Source of the DNA: Desulforhabdus sp. TSK | GTDB lineage: Bacteria; Desulfobacterota; Syntrophobacteria; Syntrophobacterales; Syntrophobacteraceae | Length of the DNA: 64,000 nucleotides | Reading direction: 5' to 3' | NCBI RefSeq assembly: GCF_022836495.1 | Contig: NZ_BQXM01000009.1 | Location: 62,001-126,000 of the forward strand | In this document: in pieces, positions 17,852-26,271 of the stretch | Numbering within the stretch: position 1 is the first letter of the stretch | How the letters are laid out: each line of letters starts with the position of its first letter | Notes under the pieces: model-generated | Databases searched by the model: none | The model's input: the letters and a program-made list of their open reading frames with translations, nothing else | Told to the model about the DNA's origin: nothing | Translations under genes and position numbers: made by a program

Positions 17852-18688
17852 CTACCGAGAGGAATATTCCAGGCTCAGATCGATGGCTCGAGCCGAATGA
17901 GTCAGCGCTCCACAGCTCACAAAATCGACGCCGGTTTCCCCGATGGCGCGCACCCGATCCAGGGTCACCCCTCCCGAAGCCTCCAGGACAGCCCTCCCCC
18001 CGTTCTGAACGACCGCCTCCCTGAGAAGATCGAGGGGGAAATTGTCCAGAAGGACAATGTCGGCGCCTGCACCGAGGGCTTCCGCAAGCTCTTCCAGATT
18101 CTCGACTTCGACTTCAATCTTCAGCAGATGACAAGCTTTCCGACGCGCCCGGCGGACCGCTTCCCCGACACTCCCCACGGCCGCAATGTGATTGTCCTTG
18201 ATGAGGATTCCATCGGATAGCCCAAAGCGATGATTCGTCCCTCCCCCGTGGCGGACGGCCTCCTTTTCCAGCCCCCTCCACAGTGGAGTTGTCTTTCGAG
18301 TATCCAGGAGCCTGCACTGGGTTCCCGCCAGGGCATCGACCATCCGCCGCGTCAGGGTGGCCACCCCGCACAAGCGCTGCAGCAGGTTGAGGGCCGTACG
18401 TTCCGCGGTCAGCAGGGAACGCACCCGTCCCTGAAGGTGAAAAACGGGAGCACCGGCCTCAATCCTGTCACCTTCCCGGAAGAGGCATTCCACTGCCACC
18501 GACGGATCCACCAGTTCGAAAATCCGGCGAAAAACATTGGATCCTGAAAGCACGAAAGGCTCCCGCCCCACCACGTGAGCGCTTCCTTCCAGATCCGGCT
18601 CCACAACGGCTTCGCAGGTCACATCCCCATGGCCGAGATCTTCCTGGATGGCCAACTGCAGCAAACTATCCCAATGCTCCATGATCAT
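17852..18688 (-). CDS. nadC: nicotinate-nucleotide pyrophosphorylase (carboxylating)
   Basis: Converts quinolinate and PRPP to nicotinate mononucleotide, CO2 and PPi in de novo NAD synthesis. The 278-residue protein has the N-terminal EDLGHGDVTCEAVV, the core SLLTAERTALNLLQRLCGVA, the PRPP/quinolinate-binding RLLDTRKTTPLWRGLEKEAV with HGGGTNHRFGLSDGILIKDN, and the barrel end LLDNFPLDLLREAV and EASGGVTLDRVRAIGETGVD. Its start overlaps the valS stop by 4 nt (ATGA). nadA and nadB are not in the window. Confidence 0.95.
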   Translation of the reverse strand: MIMEHWDSLLQLAIQEDLGHGDVTCEAVVEPDLEGSAHVVGREPFVLSGSNVFRRIFELVDPSVAVECLFREGDRIEAGAPVFHLQGRVRSLLTAERTALNLLQRLCGVATLTRRMVDALAGTQCRLLDTRKTTPLWRGLEKEAVRHGGGTNHRFGLSDGILIKDNHIAAVGSVGEAVRRARRKACHLLKIEVEVENLEELAEALGAGADIVLLDNFPLDLLREAVVQNGGRAVLEASGGVTLDRVRAIGETGVDFVSCGALTHSARAIDLSLEYSSR

Positions 18689-21363
18689 TCCCCCGCCGCC
18701 GCGCTCTCCCGCAGTGTATTGATGATGTCGTAGTGATGGCGGAGCTTCTCCAGCTTCTCTCCGAGACGCGCGCCCTTGTCCCGCTCCTTTTCTATGACAT
18801 CCTCCGGAGCCTTCCCGAGGAAATCCTCGTTGGAAAGCTTCCTTTGTGTATTCCCGTATTCCTTTTCCAGCTTGGAGATTTCCTTGTGCAGGCGCTTGGA
18901 CTCACTGTCGAAATCCAGGATGTCTTTCAAAACGACATACACTTCCACATGCTGGGTCACCATGCCGGCCGCAAGGCGAGGTTTGCTCATTTCCCCGACT
19001 GCGGCGACCTTGAGGACGGACAGCCGGGCCAGATCGCTCACCATGGCTGCATGCGAAGTCAAAAGGTCCCTTTCGAAATCCCTCTCGCAAAGGCAGACCA
19101 CTTCCACACGCGTGGCGGGTGGAACATTCATTTCCCCCCGGATATTGCGTATGCCGTTGACCACAGACATGATGACTTCCATCTGCGCTTCGGCGTCGGC
19201 ATCCAGTCGTTCGGGCTGCAACGGAGGAAAGGATGCCTTCATGATGCTCCCGGACGTCTGGGGCAATTTCTGCCAGATTTCTTCCGTCACAAAGGGCATG
19301 ACGGGATGCAGCAGAAGCAGGACCTGCTCCAGGACACGCGCCGCGACAGCCTGGGCCAGGGCCTTCACCTCCGGGTCTTCCCCGTAAAAATCCGGCTTGA
19401 TCATTTCCAGGTACCAGTCACAGTACTCATGCCAGATGAACTGGTAGAGCGATTGGGCGTACTGGTTGAAATGATAATTTTCGATGGCTGCGTCCACCTC
19501 CTCGACAACCCGCTGCAGGCGGCTCAATATCCACCGATGCACCAGGCTCGAAGGACCGGCGGGTATCTCCTGAAGCGTCTCCACTCCCTCCAGATTCATG
19601 AAGACCAGGCGGCTCGCATTCCATATCTTGTTGATGAAATGCTTGTAGCCTTCGATGCGCTCCTCGGAGAGCTTCACGTCCCTGCCCTGCACGGCGAAAG
19701 CCGTCAGAGTGAACCGAAGCGCATCCGTTCCGTATTCATCCATCATCACCAGGGGATCGATGACATTTCCCTTGGATTTGCTCATCTTGTGCCCCTGCGC
19801 GTCACGGACAAGCGCATGGACATAGACGTCTTTGAAGGGAACGTCTTTCATGAAATGCAGGCCCATCATCATCATGCGGGCCACCCAGAAAAAGAGGATA
19901 TCGAACCCCGTCACCAGGATGGAGGTGGGATAGAATTTCTTCAGCTCCGCCGTCTCCTCGGGCCAGCCCAGGGTGGAAAAGGGCCAGAGGCCGGAGCTGA
20001 ACCAGGTATCCAGGACATCCAGGTCCTGCTCGAGACGGCTGCTGCCGCATTGCGGGCAGCCGGTCGGGTCTTCCATGGAGACCGTCACCTTCCCGCATTC
20101 CCGGCAATACCAGGCTGGAATGCGGTGCCCCCACCATATCTGGCGGCTGACGCACCAATCCTCAACATTTTCCAGCCAGATGAAATAATCCTTTTCCCAC
20201 TTGGCCGGAATGATCCGGGTTTCTCCCCGGCGAACCGCTTCCATGGCCTTCTCTGCCAGGGGTTTTGTGGAAACGAACCACTGCAGGGACTGCATGGGCT
20301 CCACGACACTCTTGCACCGATAGCAGTGCCCTACGCGGTTTTTGTAATTTTCTACCTTGACGAGGAAACCGTCCTTTTCCAGGTCCTTGAGAATCTGTTT
20401 GCGACAGGCATAGCGATCCAACCCCTCATAAGCACCTGCGGCGGCCGTCATCACCCCGTTTTCGCCGATCACCTGCACCAGTGCCAGGCCATGTTTACGC
20501 GACAGCTCAAAGTCGTTGAAGTCGTGTGCAGGGGTCACCTTCAGAGCGCCGGTTCCGAATTCCTGTTCCACGTAGGAATCGCCAATGACCGGAATGAGGC
20601 GCTCCATGAGGGGCAGAATGACCTTCTGTCCGATGAAGGCACTGTACCTCGGGTCTTCTGGGTGCACCGCCACCGCTGTATCGCCGAGCATGGTTTCCGG
20701 ACGCGTCGTGGCCACCACCAGGGCGCCCTTCCCGCTGGCCAGGGGATAACGGATATGATAGAGATGGCTGTCGAGCTCTTCCCCTTCCACTTCGATATTG
20801 GCCAAGGCTGTCATGCAGCGGGGGCACCAGTTGATCATGCGCTTTCCGCGGTAGATCAGCCCCTCTTCGTAAAGCTTCACAAATACATGGCGGACCGCCC
20901 GGGAAAGGCCTTCATCCATGGTGAAGCGCTCCCGCTGCCAATCGCAGGAAGCCCCCAGGCGCTTCAATTGATTGATGATGATCCCCCCGTATTTTTCCCT
21001 CCAGCTCCAGACCTTCTCCAGGAAGGCCTCCCGCCCCAGTTCGTGGCGATTGAGTCCCTCCTGGGCGATTTGCCGCTCCACCACATTCTGCGTCGCTATT
21101 CCTGCGTGGTCCGTGCCGGGGACCCACAGCACCTCGAATCCCTTGAGTCGCTTGTACCGGCAAAGGATGTCCTGGATCGTGTCGTTGAGAGCATGCCCTA
21201 TATGCAGCTGCCCGGTGACATTGGGAGGGGGGATGACAATGCTGAAGGGGGGACGGGAACTTTCAACGTCCGCATGAAAATAGCCATTTTGTTCCCAATG
21301 AGTATACCACTCGGATTCAACTTCCTGGAACACGTATGCTTTAGGCAGACTGCCTTCACTCAT
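18685..21363 (-). CDS. valS: valyl-tRNA synthetase
   Basis: Class I synthetase that charges tRNA-Val in the cytoplasm. At 892 residues it has the HIGH signature in PPPNVTGQLHIGHALND, the editing domain (GLNRHELGREAF onward; TTRPETMLGDTAVAVHPED), the KMSKS loop in GHKMSKSKGNVIDPL, an anticodon-binding helical domain, and a C-terminal coiled coil of about 70 residues characteristic of ValRS (LHKEISKLEKEYGNTQRKL). Zinc-type cysteines lie in WYCRECGKV and CPQCGSSRL. AAGGGAG precedes the ATG. It heads the valS-nadC-azlC-azlD run. Confidence 0.96.
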   Translation of the reverse strand: MSEGSLPKAYVFQEVESEWYTHWEQNGYFHADVESSRPPFSIVIPPPNVTGQLHIGHALNDTIQDILCRYKRLKGFEVLWVPGTDHAGIATQNVVERQIAQEGLNRHELGREAFLEKVWSWREKYGGIIINQLKRLGASCDWQRERFTMDEGLSRAVRHVFVKLYEEGLIYRGKRMINWCPRCMTALANIEVEGEELDSHLYHIRYPLASGKGALVVATTRPETMLGDTAVAVHPEDPRYSAFIGQKVILPLMERLIPVIGDSYVEQEFGTGALKVTPAHDFNDFELSRKHGLALVQVIGENGVMTAAAGAYEGLDRYACRKQILKDLEKDGFLVKVENYKNRVGHCYRCKSVVEPMQSLQWFVSTKPLAEKAMEAVRRGETRIIPAKWEKDYFIWLENVEDWCVSRQIWWGHRIPAWYCRECGKVTVSMEDPTGCPQCGSSRLEQDLDVLDTWFSSGLWPFSTLGWPEETAELKKFYPTSILVTGFDILFFWVARMMMMGLHFMKDVPFKDVYVHALVRDAQGHKMSKSKGNVIDPLVMMDEYGTDALRFTLTAFAVQGRDVKLSEERIEGYKHFINKIWNASRLVFMNLEGVETLQEIPAGPSSLVHRWILSRLQRVVEEVDAAIENYHFNQYAQSLYQFIWHEYCDWYLEMIKPDFYGEDPEVKALAQAVAARVLEQVLLLLHPVMPFVTEEIWQKLPQTSGSIMKASFPPLQPERLDADAEAQMEVIMSVVNGIRNIRGEMNVPPATRVEVVCLCERDFERDLLTSHAAMVSDLARLSVLKVAAVGEMSKPRLAAGMVTQHVEVYVVLKDILDFDSESKRLHKEISKLEKEYGNTQRKLSNEDFLGKAPEDVIEKERDKGARLGEKLEKLRHHYDIINTLRESAAAGE

Positions 21364-21523
21364 GTAACTGCTCCCTTATGGCTTGATACTGTAACCGCAT
21401 GCCGGAATTCCGTGCAGGGGCAAGGATAAGGCCTGCCCTCCGACGCGTCGGGCGCCATCCCGTTCAAACCGGCAGACGGTAGAGGCAATGCCCCTCAAAC
21501 ACAAAACAAAAGAGGCTCTCCGC

Positions 21524-22183
21524 CTATCCCATCGATTCCTTTTTCATCTTTTCGATTTCTTCGTGGAGGACGGTTCGAACGATATCGGGCAGTCGGGCTT
21601 CGACAATCTGGCGCACAGCCTCCAGCAAGCGCGATTCTATCTGAGAGACAAATCCCTCCAGAGCCGGAGCGGCTTCATCCTGCTTTTCGCTCTCAGCCCC
21701 TGGAAAGAGCGTAAGAACCTCTCCCCCGGGCTCCTCCGGCGAAGGCGTCAAGGGCTCGTCCCGGAATTTGGCGAAAATATCTTCGTCAAAATCCAGCTGC
21801 TCTTCGGGCTCTCGCCCCATCCCGCCAAGCTCTTCCCCGGCAATCGTGTCCTGCAATTTCGCATCGATTTTGTCCCCAAAGGAAAACTCCTTGAAGAGAT
21901 CCTCCGTCAGAACATCTTCATCCAGGATGTCCTCCTCACTCGAATCATCCTCCATGGACATGACATCGATTTTAGCACCGGATTCAGCATCCAGGAGCTC
22001 GGCATAGTCGAGATCCTCGTCGTACGTGTCCCCTGCCGATCCCTGGCCGGACTGACTCGGCACCATGTCCTCCAAATCGATGATCTCATCATCGTCTTCC
22101 AGTTCGAGTCCATTCCCGGAATCCTTGGAAGGATCCAATTCACTCTCTTCCAACTCAAAGGGTCGCTTTGACTTTTTCATCAA
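21524..22183 (-). CDS. acidic low-complexity protein with PopZ-like C-terminal tail
   Basis: A 219-residue, strongly acidic protein not assigned to a known family. Residues 1-170 are rich in Asp/Glu/Ser/Pro and probably disordered. The last 40 residues (about 178-216: IESRLLEAVRQIVEARLPDI, then VRTVLHEEIEKMKKE) form two amphipathic helices. They resemble the C-terminal multimerisation region of PopZ/DUF2497 proteins, where a LP-x-(L/I)V-x(3)-hydrophobic-x-EEI pattern follows an acidic proline-rich linker. The resemblance is by eye only. It lies 160 nt upstream of valS in the same direction and diverges from a membrane-protein gene. Confidence 0.6.
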   Translation of the reverse strand: MMKKSKRPFELEESELDPSKDSGNGLELEDDDEIIDLEDMVPSQSGQGSAGDTYDEDLDYAELLDAESGAKIDVMSMEDDSSEEDILDEDVLTEDLFKEFSFGDKIDAKLQDTIAGEELGGMGREPEEQLDFDEDIFAKFRDEPLTPSPEEPGGEVLTLFPGAESEKQDEAAPALEGFVSQIESRLLEAVRQIVEARLPDIVRTVLHEEIEKMKKESMG

Positions 22184-22575
22184 GAGTCTCTCATGTGTGG
22201 GTCAAAAATCTAAACTATAATTGGATTCAATCCGTTACGCCCCCAGGGGACGTAAAAGTATCCTCGGGCTTCAGAGCAAGCTACCGATACCACGCAGAAA
22301 TTTCCTCTGTCAAGGTAATTGCGGCTATGGTGAGAACCGCAGCCCATAGAATCTCAAAATTCCGGTGCTGAAAATTGTGCTCGCAAAACGGTCGGCTTTG
22401 AGCCTGTCAAGGTCCCCCCTCACTCCAGTCCTCCGCCTTGTCTCGCCGAAAGGATGAGGGACATTTTTTAGGATCGCCCCTCGAGGGAGGCACCGCTCTC
22501 CGTATGCCAAAGAATCGTGTTGATCGATGCTGTTGAAAGTGGTAGTTTTCCATCCCTGGAGAAAATCATACGACC
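22184..22575. other. divergent intergenic region
   Basis: This 390-bp gap lies between the divergent acidic protein gene and the membrane protein gene. No credible coding frame, repeat, RNA gene or strong promoter match was recognised. Confidence 0.4.
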
Positions 22576-23226
22576 ATGTATCGAAAAACACACTATTATT
22601 TGTTCTACAGCCTGATCGTCCTGGGGTTGATTTCTCTCATCGCTGTCCTGGAAACGATTGGCTCAGGCGTTAAAATGAAGCTCATCCAGGAAGGCGGCCC
22701 CATCGAGCAGCTTTCGGCCGTTGGCTATTTTATCTGTTTAATGACGCTTTTGTTTTTTAGAATAGGAGACGCCAAAACCCATCTGTCCGTGATGTTTCTT
22801 GTGCTCATGTTAGGTTTGAGAGAGCTCGATTTCCACGTTTTGTTCACACCCATGAGCATGGAAAAAATCAAATTTTATTGGAGTCCGGATGTTTCGATCC
22901 ATTCCAAAGTCGTTGGTGCATCCATCATCCTGTCACTGCTGTTGTGCTGTGCTTATTTAATGAAGAAACACCTTTGGGGCATTATAAAATCCCTCAAGAG
23001 ACTGGAGCCGGATGCTGTCGGGCTTTTTTTGGGACTTGCATTCATCGGCATCGCCAAGACCCTGGACGGTATGCAGAGAAAACTGGGAGATTTTCATATT
23101 ACCATTACCCGCAACATGATGGAGCTCACGACTGTGGCGGAGGAAATCCTGGAGCTCGGCATCCCTTATATGTTCATCATCGCTGTCCTGGCGCATCATT
23201 ACAAATCGTCCCAAAAGATGCAATGA
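22576..23226 (+). CDS. hypothetical membrane protein, about six helices
   Basis: A 216-residue hydrophobic protein that I do not recognise. Hydrophobic segments lie near residues 8-30, 47-62, 70-84, 108-128, 146-163 and 190-207, so an inner-membrane location is likely. Charged loops include MSMEKIKFYWSPDVSIHSK and LDGMQRKLGDFHITITRNMM. No enzymatic motif is visible. The ribosome site is weak. It lies 290 nt upstream of lptF, separated from it by a palindromic repeat, so it is probably not in the lptFG operon. Confidence 0.7.
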   Translation: MYRKTHYYLFYSLIVLGLISLIAVLETIGSGVKMKLIQEGGPIEQLSAVGYFICLMTLLFFRIGDAKTHLSVMFLVLMLGLRELDFHVLFTPMSMEKIKFYWSPDVSIHSKVVGASIILSLLLCCAYLMKKHLWGIIKSLKRLEPDAVGLFLGLAFIGIAKTLDGMQRKLGDFHITITRNMMELTTVAEEILELGIPYMFIIAVLAHHYKSSQKMQ

Positions 23227-23337
23227 CCCACCCTCGAGCCCCGGCAGCGGGCCAACGGTGTTTCTCTGAAAAGTCCCTGCAGGGAGGACACATTTCATCC
23301 TTCGTTGTGGCCGAAAGCCCATGGGGGGTTGCCTTAA

Positions 23338-23410
23338 CGTCACCCCGGTGAAAACCGGGGTCCAGAAAGTCTTTATTTTTCTGGATTCCGGCTTTCGCCG
23401 GAATGACGAA
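23338..23410. repeat. dispersed palindromic repeat (CGTCACCCCGG...CCGGAATGACG type)
   Basis: A 73-bp element with ends CGTCACCCCGGTGAAAACCG and GGCTTTCGCCGGAATGACG and an internal TCCAGAA/TTCTGGA pairing. This is a widespread intergenic palindrome class in proteobacteria. Partial copies lie near 29767-29803 (CGCCGGAAGCATGCGGGAAT) and 61158-61198 (CATTCCGGCAGTCTCTAAGC). Confidence 0.7.
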
Positions 23411-23480
23411 CGTTGGTTGAGTCAACTCCATTGCGGCAGCGGGGCTGCCGGTGGAAGGTCGCTCCCCCGCTTTTTTCTCA

Positions 23481-23510
23481 TTGACCGAACTGTTCTCTAT
23501 TGGGTAAGAA
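23481..23510 (+). promoter_or_regulatory. candidate sigma70 promoter for lptFG
   Basis: TTGACC (23481-23486) is followed after 18 nt by TAAGAA (23505-23510). It lies only about 10 nt upstream of the lptF start codon, so a transcript from it would be nearly leaderless; lptF also lacks a clear ribosome site. Confidence 0.3.
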
Positions 23511-23519
23511 TAGCGGGTC

Positions 23520-24722
23520 ATGGGCTTAACACTATACCGCTACCTTTTGAAAGAACAGTTTCTCCCCCTGAGCATCTGCCTGTTGGGTCTGAGCTTCGTT
23601 CTCGTCACCGGACGGCTGCTGCAGCTCACCCGCTACCTCTTCACCTCCTCCGTAACCGCGCTGGACCTGGTCGAGCTGATGGCGCTGGCCATGCCCAAGC
23701 TGCTGACCTATACCCTTCCCATGGCCACCCTCATGGGCGTGCTGCTGGCTTTCGTGAGGCTGAACAGCGACAATGAGCTCATCGCTCTTCGCACTGCGGG
23801 AATCAGCTTCAATCAATTTTTTCCTGCTGTCTTCATCATTCTTCTGCTCACCACCTCGCTGTCCCTCTTCAACTCTTTCACCATCGTACCCGCTTCTAAC
23901 AAATCCTTTGAAATTAAGCTCAAATCCCTGGGCCGAGCCAGCCTCCCTCTGCTCCTGCGGGAAGGGGTCTTCATCGATGCCATCCCGGACCTTGTCTTCT
24001 TTTTCCGCAATGTCGATGCCTCCAATTTGACGATCGAGGGAATCCTGGTACAAGACCAAAGAGAGCCCAAAGTCCGCATGACCATCGTCGCCGAGCATGC
24101 TCGCATCATGTATCAGAAAAATTCCAGCCAGATCGCTTTCAAAATCTCCAGCGGCATCATCACCCGCGTTCCCGACAACCTGCAGGATGCTCAAGCCGTT
24201 TCCTTCCGCACCTATGACCTCGTGCTGTCCCTGGATGAGCTCTTCGCCTCTTCCGCTGAAGATTCCAAGGACAGGACACAAATGACTTTTCGTGAAATCC
24301 TCCAAAAAATCCAGCAAACGGGTCCTGAACAAGAGGCGCGGTATGTGATGGAACTGCATCAGCGCATCGCGCTTCCCCTGGGATGCTTCATGCTGGGGTT
24401 GGTGGCCCCTCCCCTGGGCGCCCTGTTCCGGCAGAAGGGGCGCATGACGGGAGTGACCCTGGGAATCGGAATCTTCCTGGCGTATTATGTAGTCCTATCA
24501 GCGGGCACCGGGATGAGCAAAAACGGAATCCTTCCGCCATCCCTTGCCGTCTGGATGCCCAACCTTCTCGTATTGTGCGTCGCTTCCTATCTCTGGAGGA
24601 AGCTGCAGCACGAATCTCCGTTCCCCCTGGCGGCCTGGGCGAGCTCTACCTGGAATCGACTGTCGCTCACCGGGTGGAAATCCCTCCGTTCGCGGGGAGC
24701 GAGCAGAGAGCGCAAGTCCTGA
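23520..24722 (+). CDS. lptF: LPS export system permease LptF
   Basis: LptF pairs with LptG to form the membrane part of the LptB2FG transporter, which extracts lipopolysaccharide from the inner membrane. The 400-residue protein has three N-terminal helices containing the block ALAMPKLLTYTLPMATLMGV, a periplasmic beta-jellyroll (about 110-265), and three C-terminal helices with ALPLGCFMLGLVAPPLGALF-like sequence. The FNSFTIVPASNKSFE region is typical. The ATG at 23520 lacks a strong ribosome site. It is followed 1 nt later by lptG. Confidence 0.92.
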   Translation: MGLTLYRYLLKEQFLPLSICLLGLSFVLVTGRLLQLTRYLFTSSVTALDLVELMALAMPKLLTYTLPMATLMGVLLAFVRLNSDNELIALRTAGISFNQFFPAVFIILLLTTSLSLFNSFTIVPASNKSFEIKLKSLGRASLPLLLREGVFIDAIPDLVFFFRNVDASNLTIEGILVQDQREPKVRMTIVAEHARIMYQKNSSQIAFKISSGIITRVPDNLQDAQAVSFRTYDLVLSLDELFASSAEDSKDRTQMTFREILQKIQQTGPEQEARYVMELHQRIALPLGCFMLGLVAPPLGALFRQKGRMTGVTLGIGIFLAYYVVLSAGTGMSKNGILPPSLAVWMPNLLVLCVASYLWRKLQHESPFPLAAWASSTWNRLSLTGWKSLRSRGASRERKS

Positions 24723-24723
24723 A

Positions 24724-25797
24724 ATGAATATCATCTCCCGCTACATCGTTCGGCAATTTCTGCCCATTTTCACCCTCGCTCTCGTTACGTTTCTGGCGCT
24801 TTATCTCATCATCGATTTTTTCGAGAAAATCGACAACATGATGGCGAAAAACGTCTCCGCTTCTCATATTGCAGCTTATTTTCTCTATAAAATTCCTTCC
24901 ATTGTCACTCAAGGCATCCCCATGGCCTCCCTCCTGGCGACGCTGATTGCCCTGGGGATTCTGAAGCGCAACCGGGAGCTGACGGCCCTCGAAGCTGCTG
25001 GAATCAATCCCACAAAGTATATTACTCCGATTGTGGCGTGTACTCTTCTTCTCTCTTTCATCCACTTCGGATTGAGCGAGACCGTCTCCCGACCCATGAA
25101 TCAAAAGTCCCAAAAGATCTGGCAGCAGGAAGTACGTCAAAACAAGGCATCCATGTCCTATATACAGGAGAATGTATGGTACCGTGGCAAGGGCGTGATT
25201 TACCAGATTCACCTCTACGACCGCATACAGAAGACCATGGAAAAAGTCACTCTCTTCTACCTGGACTCGCAGTTTCGTCTCACGGAGAGGTTGGATGCCA
25301 TGCGGTTTCGGTGGGAAAACCAGCGCTGGATGGCCGAAGACGGCCTCCTGCTCCGTTTTGAGGGGGACGAGACAGTGCAGGAACAGTTTCAACAACGGGC
25401 ACTGGACCTGAAGGAAACCCCTCAGGATTTTGAAGGACTCGAGACCATGCCCGAGGAGCTCAACTGGGGAGACTTGTACAAATATTCGAAGCGGATTCGT
25501 TTGGAAGGCTACAACTCGACCCCTTATGAAGTCGAGCTCCACATGCGCCTGGCTTTCCCCCTGACGACTCTCATTCTGGCCCTGTTAGGTATCACCATCG
25601 CCATGCGCCAGGGAATGCACGCCGGCATTACCCTCAGTGTGGGGATAGCCCTGATTGTGGCATTTCTTTATCTCACCGTACTGCAGCTCGGCAGCGGGCT
25701 GGCCACAGCATCCATCCTGCCCCCTGCACTGGGCGTGTGGGCTTCCAATGTCATTTTTACATGCTTTACGGTCTACCTGTGGATGACGAAGCGCTGA
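24724..25797 (+). CDS. lptG: LPS export system permease LptG
   Basis: Second permease of LptB2FG, 357 residues. The ATG at 24724, 1 nt after the lptF stop, gives the expected start MNIISRYIVRQFLPIFTLAL; longer in-frame starts inside lptF are unlikely. It has three N-terminal helices, a periplasmic jellyroll (about 115-265) and three C-terminal helices with MRLAFPLTTLILALLGITIA. The family block LERNRELTALEAAGI-type sequence is present as LKRNRELTALEAAGINPTKY. The stop codon lies within a 19-bp inverted repeat. lptB and lptC are not in the window. Confidence 0.93.
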   Translation: MNIISRYIVRQFLPIFTLALVTFLALYLIIDFFEKIDNMMAKNVSASHIAAYFLYKIPSIVTQGIPMASLLATLIALGILKRNRELTALEAAGINPTKYITPIVACTLLLSFIHFGLSETVSRPMNQKSQKIWQQEVRQNKASMSYIQENVWYRGKGVIYQIHLYDRIQKTMEKVTLFYLDSQFRLTERLDAMRFRWENQRWMAEDGLLLRFEGDETVQEQFQQRALDLKETPQDFEGLETMPEELNWGDLYKYSKRIRLEGYNSTPYEVELHMRLAFPLTTLILALLGITIAMRQGMHAGITLSVGIALIVAFLYLTVLQLGSGLATASILPPALGVWASNVIFTCFTVYLWMTKR

Positions 25798-25842
25798 TCA
25801 TGAGAGATGCCCTCCATCAAGGCGCATCTCTCATGATCAGCG
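25792..25842. terminator. perfect 19-bp hairpin between convergent lptG and response regulator gene
   Basis: CGCTGATCATGAGAGATGC (25792-25810) is perfectly complementary to 25824-25842 with a 13-nt loop. The left arm contains the last codon and stop of lptG. No T-run follows on either strand. It probably protects or ends both convergent transcripts. Confidence 0.55.
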
Positions 25843-25881
25843 TATCCGCAGGACTCTCCACACCACGATTCTTTCACATGG

Positions 25882-26247
25882 CTATGTGGGAAGCCGTGTT
25901 TCAAGAGCCATGGCGATTTTCTTTTTCAGCTCGGTCAGATCGAAGCTTTTCACCACATAGAAATCAGCAGCAATGGACTTCGTATCTTCTTTGAAAGTGT
26001 CATAGGCCGTGGATAGAATCACCGGCAGGTCATAGAAGTGATTGCGCAGGTCCTGTAGAATATCGAGGCCATTGTAATCGACCATTTTGATATCCAGGAT
26101 CACGAGGTCCGGCTTCTCGTCCTCGATGCGCTCCATCAATTTATATCCGTTTTCGGCCGTGATTACTTCGTACCCGGCCTCCTTCAGTTCTTCCGAATAA
26201 AGCAGCCGAATGTGCTCTTCATCATCGACAACCAGAATCTTAGGCAT
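25882..26247 (-). CDS. single-domain response regulator (CheY-like)
   Basis: A 121-residue receiver domain with no output domain. The acidic pocket D8/D9 (ILVVDDEEH), the phosphoacceptor D52 (LVILDIKMVD), S79/T80 (VILSTAYD) and K100 (VVKSFD) are all present, so it should be phosphorylatable. It is the last gene of the hflK-hflC-glycosyltransferase run, 24 nt after the glycosyltransferase stop. No histidine kinase is nearby. Its partner and role are unknown. Confidence 0.88.
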   Translation of the reverse strand: MPKILVVDDEEHIRLLYSEELKEAGYEVITAENGYKLMERIEDEKPDLVILDIKMVDYNGLDILQDLRNHFYDLPVILSTAYDTFKEDTKSIAADFYVVKSFDLTELKKKIAMALETRLPT

Positions 26248-26271
26248 TCCTTAACCTCCCTGCTGGTCTCA

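Noticed and set aside
18733-21429. 898-codon open frame on the plus strand opposite valS
   Set aside because: It mirrors valS codon for codon, has no known domains and no ribosome site; the ValRS motifs lie on the minus strand.
21364-21523. T-box leader upstream of valS
   Set aside because: No T-box consensus or antiterminator pairing seen, and the 160-nt gap is short for one.
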